In this document: piece after piece, positions 1 through 11,400 of the stretch | Layout: each line of letters starts with the position of its first letter | Position numbering within the stretch: the first letter of the stretch is position 1 | Assembly: GCA_016125285.1 (NCBI GenBank) | Contig: WGMA01000027.1 | Span: 1-64,000, forward strand | Reading direction: 5' to 3' | Length of the DNA: 64,000 nt | Source of the DNA: Phycisphaera sp. | GTDB lineage: Bacteria; Planctomycetota; Phycisphaerae; Phycisphaerales; Zrk34 | Notes under the pieces: generated by a model | What the model was told of the DNA's origin: nothing | The model's database searches: none | Seen by the model: the letters and a program-made list of their open reading frames with translations, nothing else | Program-made: the position numbers and the translations under genes

Positions 1-1
1 C

Positions 2-1204
2 AACCATGCGACACGCGATCGCTTTGCCGGCCCGACGCTGCGCTTCGCTGAGCGGCGTCTGGACCTCGACGCCGTCGGCGATCAGGCCGACCTGGCCATC
101 CTCAACGCCAACCATGCCACCACCGCCGAACTGCTGCTCAAAGGCGTACCGTCGTTCCACCTGCCCATCTCCACCGAACAGGCACGGCTCGCCGACAGGC
201 TCGAATCGACCGGAGCGTGCCACAGGGCGTCGTATGTCGATCTGGACTCGGTGTTCAGCGCGTTGCACCGTATGCTCGACGATATGGGAAGCCACCGTAT
301 CCATGCAGAGGCGTTTGCGCGGAAACACGCCGAGTTTGACAGCGAAACATCCTCCAGGAACATGACCGAGCGCATCCTGGAGATCGCGTCCAGTCGCTCC
401 GCTGACACGCCGAGGCCCGTACCCCCGCCGACAGCAACGGTACCGAGCCTGGGCCGGCGTAGCGTCCTGGTCCTCGGTTGCGGCCGCAGCGGGACCAGCA
501 TGGTCACCGGGGTCCTGGCGAACGCCGGTTGGCGCCTCGGAGGCCGGCCGTTCCCGCCGGGCCAGAGCAATCCCAAGGGCTTCTTCGAGACCGGTGAGGT
601 CAACAGCATCAACGAACGGCTGCTGGCCGAACTGTTTCCCGAGCCGCAGTTCCGCTACGGACAGCGCTGGCTGTGCCGCGTGCCGGCCGGCGCCCGCTTC
701 GAGCCGACGCCCGAGATTGTCGCGCAGATCGCCCATCTTGCCAGTGAGCGTCCGTTCGCATTCAAGGACCCGCGTTTCTGCGACACGCTGCCCGCGTGGC
801 GACCCCACATCGACAACGCCGCGTTCATCTGCGTCTTTCGACACCCCGCGGTTACCGCTCAGAGTATTCTGACCGAGTGCGAATCCCGCACGTACCTCAA
901 GGACATGACCATGTCCTTTAACCTGGCGCTGGCGATCTGGACAAGCAAGTACGAGCAGGCGCTGCGGCGTCACGCCGAGGGCGGCGACTGGCTGTTCATC
1001 CACTACGACCAGATGCTTACCGCCGCGGGGCTCGATCGGCTCGAACGGTTCGTCGGCGCTCCCGTCGATCGTAGCTTCCCCACGTCCTCCCTCGCGCGCA
1101 CGCAGTGCAACAAGCCTGTCCCTCATCCGGTTCAACAGCTATACGCCCGACTCTGCGAGTTGGCCGACGTGTCAACGACGCCGAACGCTGCCGCGTCGCG
1201 GTGA
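2..1204 (+). CDS. 5'-truncated glycosyltransferase-sulfotransferase fusion protein
   Basis: The frame is already open at base 2, so the true start lies left of the window; 400 residues are visible. Residues 1 to about 125 resemble the C-terminal, nucleotide-sugar-binding half of a GT-B glycosyltransferase (pattern ADLAILNANHATTAELLLKG, then GVPSFHLPIS..Q), similar to MurG/UGT families. From about residue 150 a sulfotransferase domain begins: P-loop VLGCGRSGTS for the 5'-phosphosulfate of PAPS, then FICVFRHP..TAQS as the 3'-phosphate motif, and a terminal FIHYDQ stretch. Inferred role: transferring a sugar and sulfating a glycan or lipid. An internal Met at 251 could start a sulfotransferase-only product, but coding quality is equally good upstream, so a fusion is preferred. 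It ends 7 bases before the stop of the convergent sulfotransferase gene. The exact substrate cannot be read from sequence. Confidence 0.75.
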   Translation, partial: NHATRDRFAGPTLRFAERRLDLDAVGDQADLAILNANHATTAELLLKGVPSFHLPISTEQARLADRLESTGACHRASYVDLDSVFSALHRMLDDMGSHRIHAEAFARKHAEFDSETSSRNMTERILEIASSRSADTPRPVPPPTATVPSLGRRSVLVLGCGRSGTSMVTGVLANAGWRLGGRPFPPGQSNPKGFFETGEVNSINERLLAELFPEPQFRYGQRWLCRVPAGARFEPTPEIVAQIAHLASERPFAFKDPRFCDTLPAWRPHIDNAAFICVFRHPAVTAQSILTECESRTYLKDMTMSFNLALAIWTSKYEQALRRHAEGGDWLFIHYDQMLTAAGLDRLERFVGAPVDRSFPTSSLARTQCNKPVPHPVQQLYARLCELADVSTTPNAAASR

Positions 1205-1211
1205 CCTCGCA

Positions 1212-1745
1212 TCAACGCCCCTTGTTGAGGTGCGGGAATGGGATCGCCGGGACCGGCCGCCCCAGAAAGTCCGCCAGCTGCTCCCAGCCGTCGCCGCGCT
1301 CCCAGCACAGTTCGATGAACTGATCGGGTCGCGTCGCGAAGTACCGGCGTACTTCATCGTTGTGTCGCTCGTAGACGGCGATGTGGTCGTCGCGATGATC
1401 GTGCGGCATCGCGTGTCCGTAGACGTGAGTCCGGAACCGCGTGGGCCCCGTCCGCTCGGCGTGGCGGCAGAGGCTGTCGAACCACACCTCACTGCTGATC
1501 CGCGTGGTCAGGATAAAACGGCTGCCCGGGTACGCCGTGTCCAGCTGCCGGTACAGCAGTGGCCAAGGCCAGTCCTCGAAGCTGTCATAGAACCCGGCGT
1601 GAGCGATCAGGTCGGCCACACAGCCAGCGACCCACTGATCAAACAGCTCCGCCGAGAACGTCTGATGCCGGCAGCCCCAGTGTCGCAGGCAGGCGCCCAG
1701 CGTCTTGGTGCCCGTCTTGTTCATGCCGATGCCGACGATCTTCAT
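1212..1745 (-). CDS. small sulfotransferase-family protein
   Basis: A 177-residue protein beginning MKIVGIGMNKTGTKTLGAC, the P-loop of the short sulfotransferase family (Sulfotransfer_4 type), in which K-T-G-T binds the 5'-phosphosulfate of PAPS. RFILTTR..SEVWFDS in the middle corresponds to the 3'-phosphate-binding motif. It has no signal peptide or membrane segment, so it should be cytosolic. It converges on the fusion gene ending at 1204, whose second half is also a sulfotransferase; the two were probably recruited to the same sulfation pathway. The ATG at 1745 is used because the P-loop must lie within the first residues; the Shine-Dalgarno sequence is weak. The acceptor is unknown. Confidence 0.8.
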   Translation of the reverse strand: MKIVGIGMNKTGTKTLGACLRHWGCRHQTFSAELFDQWVAGCVADLIAHAGFYDSFEDWPWPLLYRQLDTAYPGSRFILTTRISSEVWFDSLCRHAERTGPTRFRTHVYGHAMPHDHRDDHIAVYERHNDEVRRYFATRPDQFIELCWERGDGWEQLADFLGRPVPAIPFPHLNKGR

Positions 1746-1833
1746 ATCCTATTATCGCACCACAGCATCTGGACTCCGAGCATCCGCGACACCGCCTTGT
1801 GTTAACAAAAGGTAGCCTCAGGTATTTGGAGAT

Positions 1834-2193
1834 CTAATGTCGAAATAGTTGCGGCTTGTACGTTTCAGCAACAAACGCACGAATTGCCTGAATCTCGCCA
1901 TCGTCGATCTCGGCTCTAAAACGCACACTCCCATCTTCGACGACAAGACAATCACTAAGATCGGGGACACTCCGGACTATCTCCTCTAAAGGGCCTCTCC
2001 ACAACTCAACCTTGGGAACCAAAGGATGCCGGATGTCCCGATTGATCGTGTTCCGCAGCCAATTTAACAACTGGATCGTAAAGAACCTCGGCCTATCATC
2101 ACCGGCACGAGCACAGGCAGCTGCAATATCAGTGACTATTTGAGAACTGTGGCCCTCAAGGACATAGGCAATCATTTCATCAAATGGCTTCAT
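1834..2193 (-). CDS. candidate immunity protein for the upstream RHS toxin
   Basis: A 119-residue soluble protein with no recognised domain and no signal peptide. Its start overlaps the last bases of the giant RHS gene, and it lies in the exact slot where cognate immunity genes of polymorphic toxins are found. Three in-frame ATGs exist (2211, 2199, 2193). The last is preferred because an AAGG stands about 9 bases upstream, which gives a 14-base overlap with the toxin stop. GC content falls sharply here: bases 2161-2220 hold 20 G/C out of 60 by my count, against 34 of 60 at 5041-5100 in the RHS core. Immunity function is inferred from position and composition only. An unrelated small gene cannot be excluded. 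Confidence 0.6.
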   Translation of the reverse strand: MKPFDEMIAYVLEGHSSQIVTDIAAACARAGDDRPRFFTIQLLNWLRNTINRDIRHPLVPKVELWRGPLEEIVRSVPDLSDCLVVEDGSVRFRAEIDDGEIQAIRAFVAETYKPQLFRH

Positions 2194-2480
2194 TTTCATA
2201 GGCCTTATCAATAAAGTTCAGCAATGATCGTCGACTTGTAGACAATGTAGGTAATCCAAGTCTCATCTGAAATTCGCGTTCAGCATAGTATGCACGATAT
2301 TCCCATTGCGTAGTTGTGCCAACAAACCCATCCAGAAAATCCAAGGCGTGCTTCCCCTCGTGGACTAGATCCGAGAAGATCGACTGCGAGCCAGCTCGAA
2401 GGTAGACCTGTTCACCGTAGGCGAACGCAACAGTACCCGCGACCTCCTCTAATCTCCCCCCCCTCATCAAAAACGCTTTC
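2180..2480 (-). other. zincin-like C-terminal toxin tip (domain of the RHS protein)
   Basis: The last 100 or so residues carry HEGKH, matching the HExxH zinc-binding motif. It is followed about 15 residues later by WEYRAYYAERE, which can supply the third Glu ligand as in gluzincin-like toxin metallopeptidases. It comes after the pre-toxin segment, where variable toxin tips are joined in RHS proteins. GC is lower than in the shell (27 of 60 at 2461-2520). Protease activity is inferred from the motif only. Confidence 0.6.
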
Positions 2481-5400
2481 TCAAACATCGATTCGCCTAG
2501 CACATTGACACCGATTTCTCCCACACGAACATTCTTTGCCACTTGCGTTGAAGTCTGTGTGATTCCTTCAATGGCATCGGCAAGCTGTAGACCGTTTGCA
2601 TTCGACGAATTGAATCCGACCATCTCGCCGCGACTTAGCCCTTGGAGTAGCTTCCGCTGTCGGATTGCAGCCTCCGCTGAACCTGCTACGGCGTGGTTAT
2701 ATCGTCTGAGGCTTCGCGTCGCAGCTATCAAACTCGGGACGTTCAATCCGAGTCCAAAGACTCCCAGTCCAACACCGAGCGTACTTCCGTTATCAATTCC
2801 CTTTCCAATGAAGTACGTTGACATTCCGATATTCAGTGCGGAGTCGGCGATGCGCGTGGTGTGGTACATCGCCTCACCCGCTGTGCCAATCAGGTTCGCG
2901 GCATTGAGCGTCATCTTGCCGCCCTGATACGCCGCCACTGAGTAGCCCGCGGCCGGTATCGCTGCGATAGCACTGATGATCGCCATCTCAGCGTTGCCTT
3001 CGTAGACATAGATGCCCGCGTTCACTATGTCGGCAAGTACACCGATCCCGGGGATCAAGCCGATCAGGTCGAGACCAATATGTACCGCCATCATCGGGTT
3101 GTCGTAGGTTGCCATCACGGCACTCTGGAACCACGTCGGGGGCGCGATAGAGTTGGGATCGTCGGGCGCCTTTGGCAGCGCCGGCGTGATCCGCCGCATC
3201 ATCCCCAGGTCAAAGTCGCCGCCCCTGGTCCAGAACGTGCCTGACGCCGGGTCGAGCCGCCCGGACATGTACGTCATTTCCCACGCGAGCGTGCTGGTGT
3301 TGTCGTTTCGAAGCTTGAAGTTTGCGTCGCGCACCTCGATATAGTTGGACGTCTTGCCCTTGATGTAGTACCGCGTCAGGGCAGAGTACGGAACGTAGGT
3401 GTAGTACTCGGCGAGACTGCCACTGGCGTCGCCAACGGCGAAGACGTTGCCGCGGGCGTCGGTGTATGCGTAGAGTCGCTGCTCAAGGTCGGGGCTGGCG
3501 GTGTTCTTGTTGTAGTCCCGCAGGATCAGGTGGCCGCCGACGGGTGACCAGAGATAACTGGCCTGCCGCTGAGGCTGGTTCGGCGACGCTTCTTCTGCCG
3601 TGTACTCCTCGATGGGGTTGCCTAAGGCGTCGTAGATGATCTGCGTGGTCGTCGTGGACTGGAGGACGCGGTATGTCGTGATCGCGGGTGCAGCTCCAAC
3701 GCCTCCCGAGCCTGCGGCCTGGACCTTGGTGACGTACTTCTTCGTGACGACGCCGATCCGTCGCCCAAGTGCGTCAATGACGTAAGTGGCCTCCAACTCG
3801 TCGTTCTTGGTGCCGTTGTTGCGGAGTTCCGCCTTGGTGGTATTCCCCCAGCCATCGGTGGTCACATCGTATCGGCCGTCGGGACGCGACCGGACGGACG
3901 CTGTGCCTGTGGTGTTGGATTCGTTTCCACCCCCCGAGAGGGCGTTGCGGCTATCGGTCGACCAGTCAACGACGTTGCCGAACTGATCATGCGCAAGCGC
4001 GATATAGATGTCCGCTTGAGTCAGTGTGATCAGGTCCTTGCGCGTCGCGTTGAAAACACTCGCATCGCCACGAACGAAGGCCGTCGGATTACCGGATGGA
4101 TCGTATGTGCTGTACGGGGACCCGCTGTTGCGATCTCCTCCGATCACGCTGTCGTGATACAGTTCATCGAAACCGTCATGCACGAGATCCAGACGATGCA
4201 TGACGTTGCCCGCGGCGTCGTACGCGTACTGATAGCGAGCGGTGACGTTGTTGTCCTGCGTGTTGATCCAGACCTCGTCGATAACGCGCCCGAAGCGATC
4301 CAGGCCCGAGTACTGATCACCGGCCTCTGTCTGGCCCTGGAACGGTTTGTTGATGATGCCGAGAAGACCGGGCTGCTGCACGTAAGTGAGTTTGGCCGAG
4401 TCTCCGTCCGGGGTTGTGTATCGGCGTTCCACAACCGTGCCGAGGCCCAGGTACTCGTACTCTTCAACCGTTTCGGCTGCGGCCCCCTGACTTGGGGCAA
4501 CGGCAATGCCGTCGATCCGACTGATCGTGTCATTCAGCGAATCGTTATAGAGGTAGGTAACCGTTTCGCCGCTTGGATAGATCATGCCGGTCGGCCGGCT
4601 GTGATTGACCGGCGTGTTGCCAGCGAATCCCTCGCTGTAGAGGTACCGCACGACTGGAGTGCTGGCATCAACCGCGCCGTCGGCGTCCTGATATTCGGCC
4701 GCCAGCTGACCGAACGCGTTGTACCTGCGCACGACCTGATTGGCAGTCTCGCCACCAGGTTTCAGGCTGGTGAAGATCGCGGCACGCCCAAACTCGTCGA
4801 ACTCGTACTCGTGCCGGGTTACCGCTGCATCGAACGCCGGAACGCCTTCCGGCTGAATCGTCGGCAGGTCGATCTCATCTGCGGTCATCCGTCCGAGCAG
4901 ATCGAACTCGTAGGTATGCTTGACCCCACTACGATCGCGGTGCACGACAACCTCACCAAGCGTCGTGTATTCCTCGAAGACCTCGAAGAAGCCAAGCGTC
5001 AGAGTCTTGTTTGCCGCGCCGCCGGCCGTATACCCTCCGGACACCCCGGCATCGTCGATGGGGTAGTCGATGCGTATCGGCTGGTCGTTGTTGATCTTGA
5101 CGTAAACCGGATCGCCGGAAGACGTAGCGGTGGCGGGCGTCGCAACCTCGGCCCCGTAATGGAACGTCGTGGTCCGCACGCTGATGGGCTGCGTCTGCGT
5201 TCCCTTACCGGAGATCACGGTCTCTTCGATCACGTGGTCGGCGCCGTCGTAGTACCGAACCGTCTTCTTGTTCAGGAAGGTCGAGGCGACTGGCGTCACT
5301 TCATTACCCATCGCGTCTTTCGTGGGCACATACTGCTCGACGAGTTCCTTGACGCGTCCGAGCGCGTCGTACTCCATGTGGGTCACGATGCCACGCGCAT

Positions 5401-8400
5401 CGGTGATCCGGTCCTGCAGGCCGAGATCGTTGTAGGCCATGGTGGTCAGCAGGTAATCGTTGAGGAAACCATAGGTGTCGCGCGTCGGCGCGTTGTCGGG
5501 CCTGCTCGCAGGCGCCACGGCACCGTAATTCACGGTCGCCACCACACGATCCGCCGCGTCATACCACATGCCCGTTCCGCTGACCCGCGCGTTGGAGTCG
5601 TCCAGGGCGCCGGTCTCCGATGCGCCGCTGAGGATCTGGTGATCACGATCTGCTGACACCAGATAGATCGTGTTGCCGTTGCTGTCGTAATACGTGTTGA
5701 TCTGCTTGATCACGTGATCGTCGGCGACGCTCCGAGCGTCTACGTAAGACTGGTCGCCAGCGCCGTCCGTGACGTAGATCACGGTGTTGCGGCCGGCGCC
5801 GTCGTACACCATCTTGGTCACCGGAGCCCCGGGCGTGACCTGCTTGACCACGTTGCCGCGGTTGTCGTACCAGAAATCGGTGACCAGCTTGGCGTCGGCG
5901 TCGATCGACTCGGTTTGATCCTCCGAATCAACGACGATCGCGACACCGTAGACCGTGCTGCGGTACCGCCGGCTGCGATCATCGAAACTGTTTTCGGTGC
6001 GCGCACGCAGACTCAGGGGATTCTCTTCGCCGCCGCCCGGACGCACCGGCACGCCGTCCTGCCCCATGTCGATGGACGTAATCATGGACCCGTCAAAAGT
6101 CTCGGTCTTGACGGCGCGGCCAAGGTTGTCATAGGTGACGTATGTCACCATGGCGTGATCGACCTCGCCGCCATCGGTCAACCCGGGCTCGGAGACGACC
6201 AGCCGGTTGCGCCAGTCATAGTGCATCCGCGTGATACGATTCTTGCGGTAGTCCTCGATTGTGCCGCCTTCGGTCAGCGGCGCAGGCGACTCCTGGCCGC
6301 TCGGATGCAGCGTGGTGGTGGTCACCAGACCGTCACCGACGCCGCCGTGGTCGTATTCGGTGCTGCTGACGATCAACAACTGTCCGCCGACCACGCCGGT
6401 CCACGATTCAAGCGGGCGGTCCATGAAGTCGTATTCCTGGCGCCCGATCGTGCCGACCGCGTTGACCGCTTCTGCGAGTCGCCCGGCCGCGTCAAAGATT
6501 AGCGTGTCACGGTAGTACCGAGCCTTGTACTCGTTAGCGTTCGTCGTCGATACACGCGGGTCGTTATCGTCCCTGATGTGCTGCGCGAGCGCATCGAGGT
6601 CTTCTGCGCTGGTCGTGTTGCCTTCCACAGCGCCCAGCAGCGAACCATTGAGCGTCGCGAACCGGTCGCTGGCCACGACGCGCCCACCCAGGTCGAGCAG
6701 GTCACGCGAGAACGTCAGGAGTTCGGGGTTCTCCCCGGCGGTCTTCGACCAACTGCCTTGCCAACCGCCACGGCGATCGTCGTGCGTCACCGTGTCGGTC
6801 CCCCACGATAGTGAGGCGACGACTTCGCGGTAGGCGTCCCCATCGACGTATTTGAACGATGTGATGTTGCCATTCGGATCGGTGGCCTGGGTCGGCCGTC
6901 CAAACTGATCGACGTCCGTCTTGGTCGTGATGTCGAGTCCGCCAGCGTCGACGATTTGGGTGATCGCCGCACCGGTGACATCGTCGTATGCCGTGGTGTG
7001 GTGCCTGCCGTCGGCGTCGATCATCTCGACCAGACGGCCCGCCGCGTCGTAGATCGCGGTCGTCGTTACCTCGGGTGACATCGCGTCGGGGCCGTTCTGC
7101 TCCGGGGTAATCCTGGGCAGATGCGTGACGATCATGGTCGGCAAAGCACCGATGAAGTTTTCGTAGGTGTAGCTCGTAACGATCTGGTTGGCTTCCTGGT
7201 CCTGATTCTCCTCGGTCTTGAACACCGTGGAATTGGCGACGAACGCACGGATCCCCGAGTCGGCGCCGAACTGGAAGTACTCGAACTCCTGCTGCTTGAC
7301 AATCTGAGTCTCGGACGTGCCGCGCTGAAGTGAGGTGCTCTTGAGGTAGCCCTTCACGTCGCCGGCCTGATTGAATGTGGCGGTCGTGTCGTCGTCGTGA
7401 TACTCGAACAACTGGACAAGCCCGTCACCGATCGTCACGCCCAGGTTGCTCTGCGTCTCGGTAAAGCCATCGACCGCTGAGGGGTTGGCCACACGGATGA
7501 CCCGGCCGTCGTGGTTGTATTCGGTGTAGGTGCGCCACTGGTCGCTGTCGCCGAGGACGGCCGGTGTCGAGTGGTCGGTAGACGCCCGCTCCTCTTCGAC
7601 TTGGAGCATTACCTGTCCGGCGAAGTTCGTGTAGACAAACGACTCACGGAACCCACCGGGCGCGATCTCGCTGGTGCGCATCGCCCATGCGTTCATGCCG
7701 ACCTCGTTGTGACCGGCGGCCTGATAGTCGTAGGTGAACTGTCCGCTGGTGTCCACGTCGGTCGCAACAGTCTTCTTCAGACCCTCTGTGACCACCGAGC
7801 TTTGATTCGCGCCGGCGACCCATTGGTGCTTGACGCGACCGATCAGGCCGTTGGGGTCGTCTTCCGCCCCCTCGGGCAGATCGGCCTTGGTGAAGTAATC
7901 GAAGCGGACGTCGGCGAACTTCTCCAGTTCTGCGTCCGTCGCCGTCTCCGGATCGAACGACTCGTCGTTCTGACCCAGCGCGCGCTGATAGGCTTCGGGT
8001 CCGAGGACCATCTTCAGACGCGTCGGTGCGTCCGGGTTGTCGTCGACCTCGTAGCGGTAAAGAACCTTGTCGACCAACAATTTGAACACGTCTTCGGTAT
8101 CGTTCGGATCGGCGTATCGGATTTCGACGGACTTGAGATCGGCCGCGTTGCCGTTCGCGTCTCCCTTGCCGTAGTAGTCGTAGACCGCCCGTTCGATGTC
8201 GATCAACTCGTTGGCGGCCTTGTCGCCGCGCCTTAGCGTAATGCTCTTGAGCAAGCCCTTCTTTACCCCGTCACTTTCTGCCTGGAAGTAGTCGTAGTCG
8301 AATACCTCATCGATCGTCCTGGTCGTCTCCACGCCGGCGTTCTTCTCGATCTTCACGACTTGTCGACTCAGCAGGTCGATCCGACCATCGTCCTGATACG

Positions 8401-11400
8401 TCGCCGTCACCGACAGCCCGCCCGCGGAGGTGAACGAGTTGAACGCACCACGCTTGAGTGGCTGGGCCTCGTTGAAGCCGTAGAAGGACCACTGGCTGCC
8501 ATCGGTCTCGGTCAACACGTATCCCGCGCCGCTGGTTTTGAGGCGCGCCAGAGAGTCGAACCGCGCGACATACCCCTCGCTGGGTGTGTAATCGAAGTAC
8601 CGGGCTTCCCCGCCCGCAACGACCATGATGGAACTGGTCATGTGGAACAGCTGCGGGAAGCCGAGGCTCCAGCCGTTGCCCATCACGCTATTGACGTCGA
8701 ACGCCAGTTGGTTGGTGAACGTGCGTGCCTGGCCGAAGGGGCCGAACGAGCCGCCGGACACGACATCGGCCGCGTCGAGCATCACCGTGCCGTCGCTGTA
8801 GCGGACCAGCCCGGAGTAGCCGTTGGCGTTGGTGGGTTCGATGGCCGTAACAGTGAACGCATCGACGGGGATCGCCTCGCCGGCACCGGTGGGTTTGACG
8901 GTGACCTCGACGCGCTGGTCACCCAGCTTGGTGCTGGGACGCACCGCCTCAAGGTAGAGGGTCACCAGGTAGTCGCCGCTGTCGGGGTCCACAACGAACG
9001 GATCGGCTTCGGTGCCCAGGTGCCGGGTCAGATTCGTCAGCTTGTAGGGCGTCGAGGGGTTCGGCGAGATGAAGCCGGCCGCCGATGTCTCTGTGTCAAT
9101 CGTGATGTTACGCGTGCCTTGCGCGGCGTCCCATTCGGTCCAGATCCGAAGGCTCCCCGTATCCGAGAGCTGCGGGGCGCTGCCGGTCACCGGAGACGAG
9201 GCGTCGTAGTTGAACGCGAAGGTGGCCGTATCGGGATCGATCCACTTGGGCACGCGCAGCTGGAACGGTACCAGGTATTCTGACGCGTTGGCTCCGCCGG
9301 GGCTGCTGGCATACCCATCGGCGAAATCCAGGAACCCGTCGTTGTCCTTGTCGGCGTTGTTGACGAGGATAAACTTGCCGGGCTGACCGCCCAGGTCTTC
9401 GACGCGATCCTCAACGGAATTGAAGGCGTCAAGAGCGGCGATGTGACGCGCGCCGCTCTCGTTGTTGTCCGAGTCGATGGCCACGTTACCGGCGCCGACG
9501 GTCACAAACACCTCGTCAACGCCGAGGAAATCGATACCCGACTTCTGCCCGTTCGGATCGATCCGCAGGCGGATCGACTGATCGGCGATCTCCTGGCTGG
9601 GGATCAGGCCTTCGACATAGAGCGTGACGCTTCGGTTGTCGTTGCTGAAACCGAGTTTCGCGAGTTCTTGCGGGCCGAAGTAATGAACGCCGGCCGTCAT
9701 CGACGCAACGCTGAGTTGTGTGGTCGTCGCTGGCACGTAGTAGCCGACGTCGGCCGTCGCCACGTTGGTCTCGGGCGCGTCGGTGAACGCGATCGCCGAA
9801 CGCGCGTTGTTGTTCTCGGCGTTCGAGGGGCGCGTCCAGAGGCGCAGGGCGCCCTGCGTTCCGTCTTCTAGATAAGGCAGGTCAACCACGTAAGGATCGA
9901 GCCGCGTGCCGAGCCCGTCGCGCTTGAGGGACCGCGGGTCCGAGGCGCTGTACTCCAGCTTGACCCACGCTTCGTTGAGGCTGATCGATCCGGGGATCGT
10001 CAGCGTGACCGGCGTGAAGTTCACGGCGATGGGCTCTTCGCCCATCGCGATCGTGTCGTCGCGATCGTCCTGCTCACTCACAGCAAGACTGGAGTCGAAG
10101 TTGAATCCGTCCGCGTAGTCCACGACGCCGTCTCGGTCGACGTCACCGTCGTTGACCGGGATAACCTTGCCGGGGCGGATGATCCCCAGCGTTGCGTTGA
10201 CTCCGGAATTGTTGGGCATCGCCTCGATCGTCTGATCGACCGTGAACTCTGTCGTGCTCTCAAGGATCCCGTTGTTGTTCGAATCGATGACAATGTCCGC
10301 TCCTACGACGCGGACCGTAAATTCGTACGTTTCGAGGAGCTTCTGCTTGGCCCAGTATTCAATCGTGATTGTCTGATCCTCCGCCGAGGGACTGATTCCC
10401 TCGACGTAGACGGTGCCATATCCGTCGATTCCCCCGATCGATTGCTCAAACGCTCTCTGGGGCAGGACGGTCCCCGGTGCGATGTAGTCACCGGTAACTT
10501 CGTACTGCGGATATCCAATCAGGACCGCGGTCATCGCCGCCGGATCGCGCCGAGTGTTCTCCGGTTGCCCCCAGAGTCGGATCGACCCCGACGCCGGCGT
10601 GTAGACAAGCGGATCATTGAGCGAATCGGTCAGAGAACCTGTACGGGTGACCTGCGACGGGGCGGAAGCCGCGGCCGTTGTGTAATTGAAGTGAATCTCT
10701 GGATTGAGGAAATCCGAGAACCTTGGGAAGTGAAAGGTCAGCGGGATAAAATCGTCACCGCTGGAATTGTAATTGTCGAATTCCGCGATCGGATTCGTCG
10801 GAGAGCCGAGTTCCACGCCGTCACGATCGAAACCGTCTGCGAAGTCCGGAATCCCATCGCGGTCGTCGTCGTCCTGGTTGACCACCACGAACTCCGGTGT
10901 CGGCAGCGCCTCGGCGCACTCCACACGGTAAGCCGTGTAATCCATCATCCCGTCACCATCGGGGTCTACCCAGACAGTCACGTCGAACTCCGTCGACCTC
11001 AGGGCCTCAACGAACAACTGCACTGCCTTGCCGTTGCCAAACGTTGGTGAATCCGCGTCTACCCAGCCGCCGAGGTCCGATGCGTAGTAACCTTCCTGTG
11101 GATAGGACACGTAGCGATAATCGGGGTTGTAGTAGTCAACGTCGTACTCGGCCGACTCGATGAAGTCTCCACCCGCGCGCCAGGCCGATTCGCCGGACCT
11201 TGCGGAATCTCCAGAGTTTGCCCATATCCGGATCTGTCCGTCACCCAGGCTGTAGCTGAAGCCGGGACCGTTGCCGACCGCCGAACGAACAACCGCATCC
11301 GGAGCCGACGGGTAGCTGTAGTTCACCTGAAACCTGGCGGTTGACGGCAGCCCGTCGGTGACAAAGACATTCAATGGATCGATATCGTCCTCTTCGGTAT

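Noticed and set aside
3989-5656. Plus-strand open frame of 555 codons inside the RHS gene
   Set aside because: Antisense to clear YD repeats; the translation is Val/Arg/Asp/His-rich without domains.
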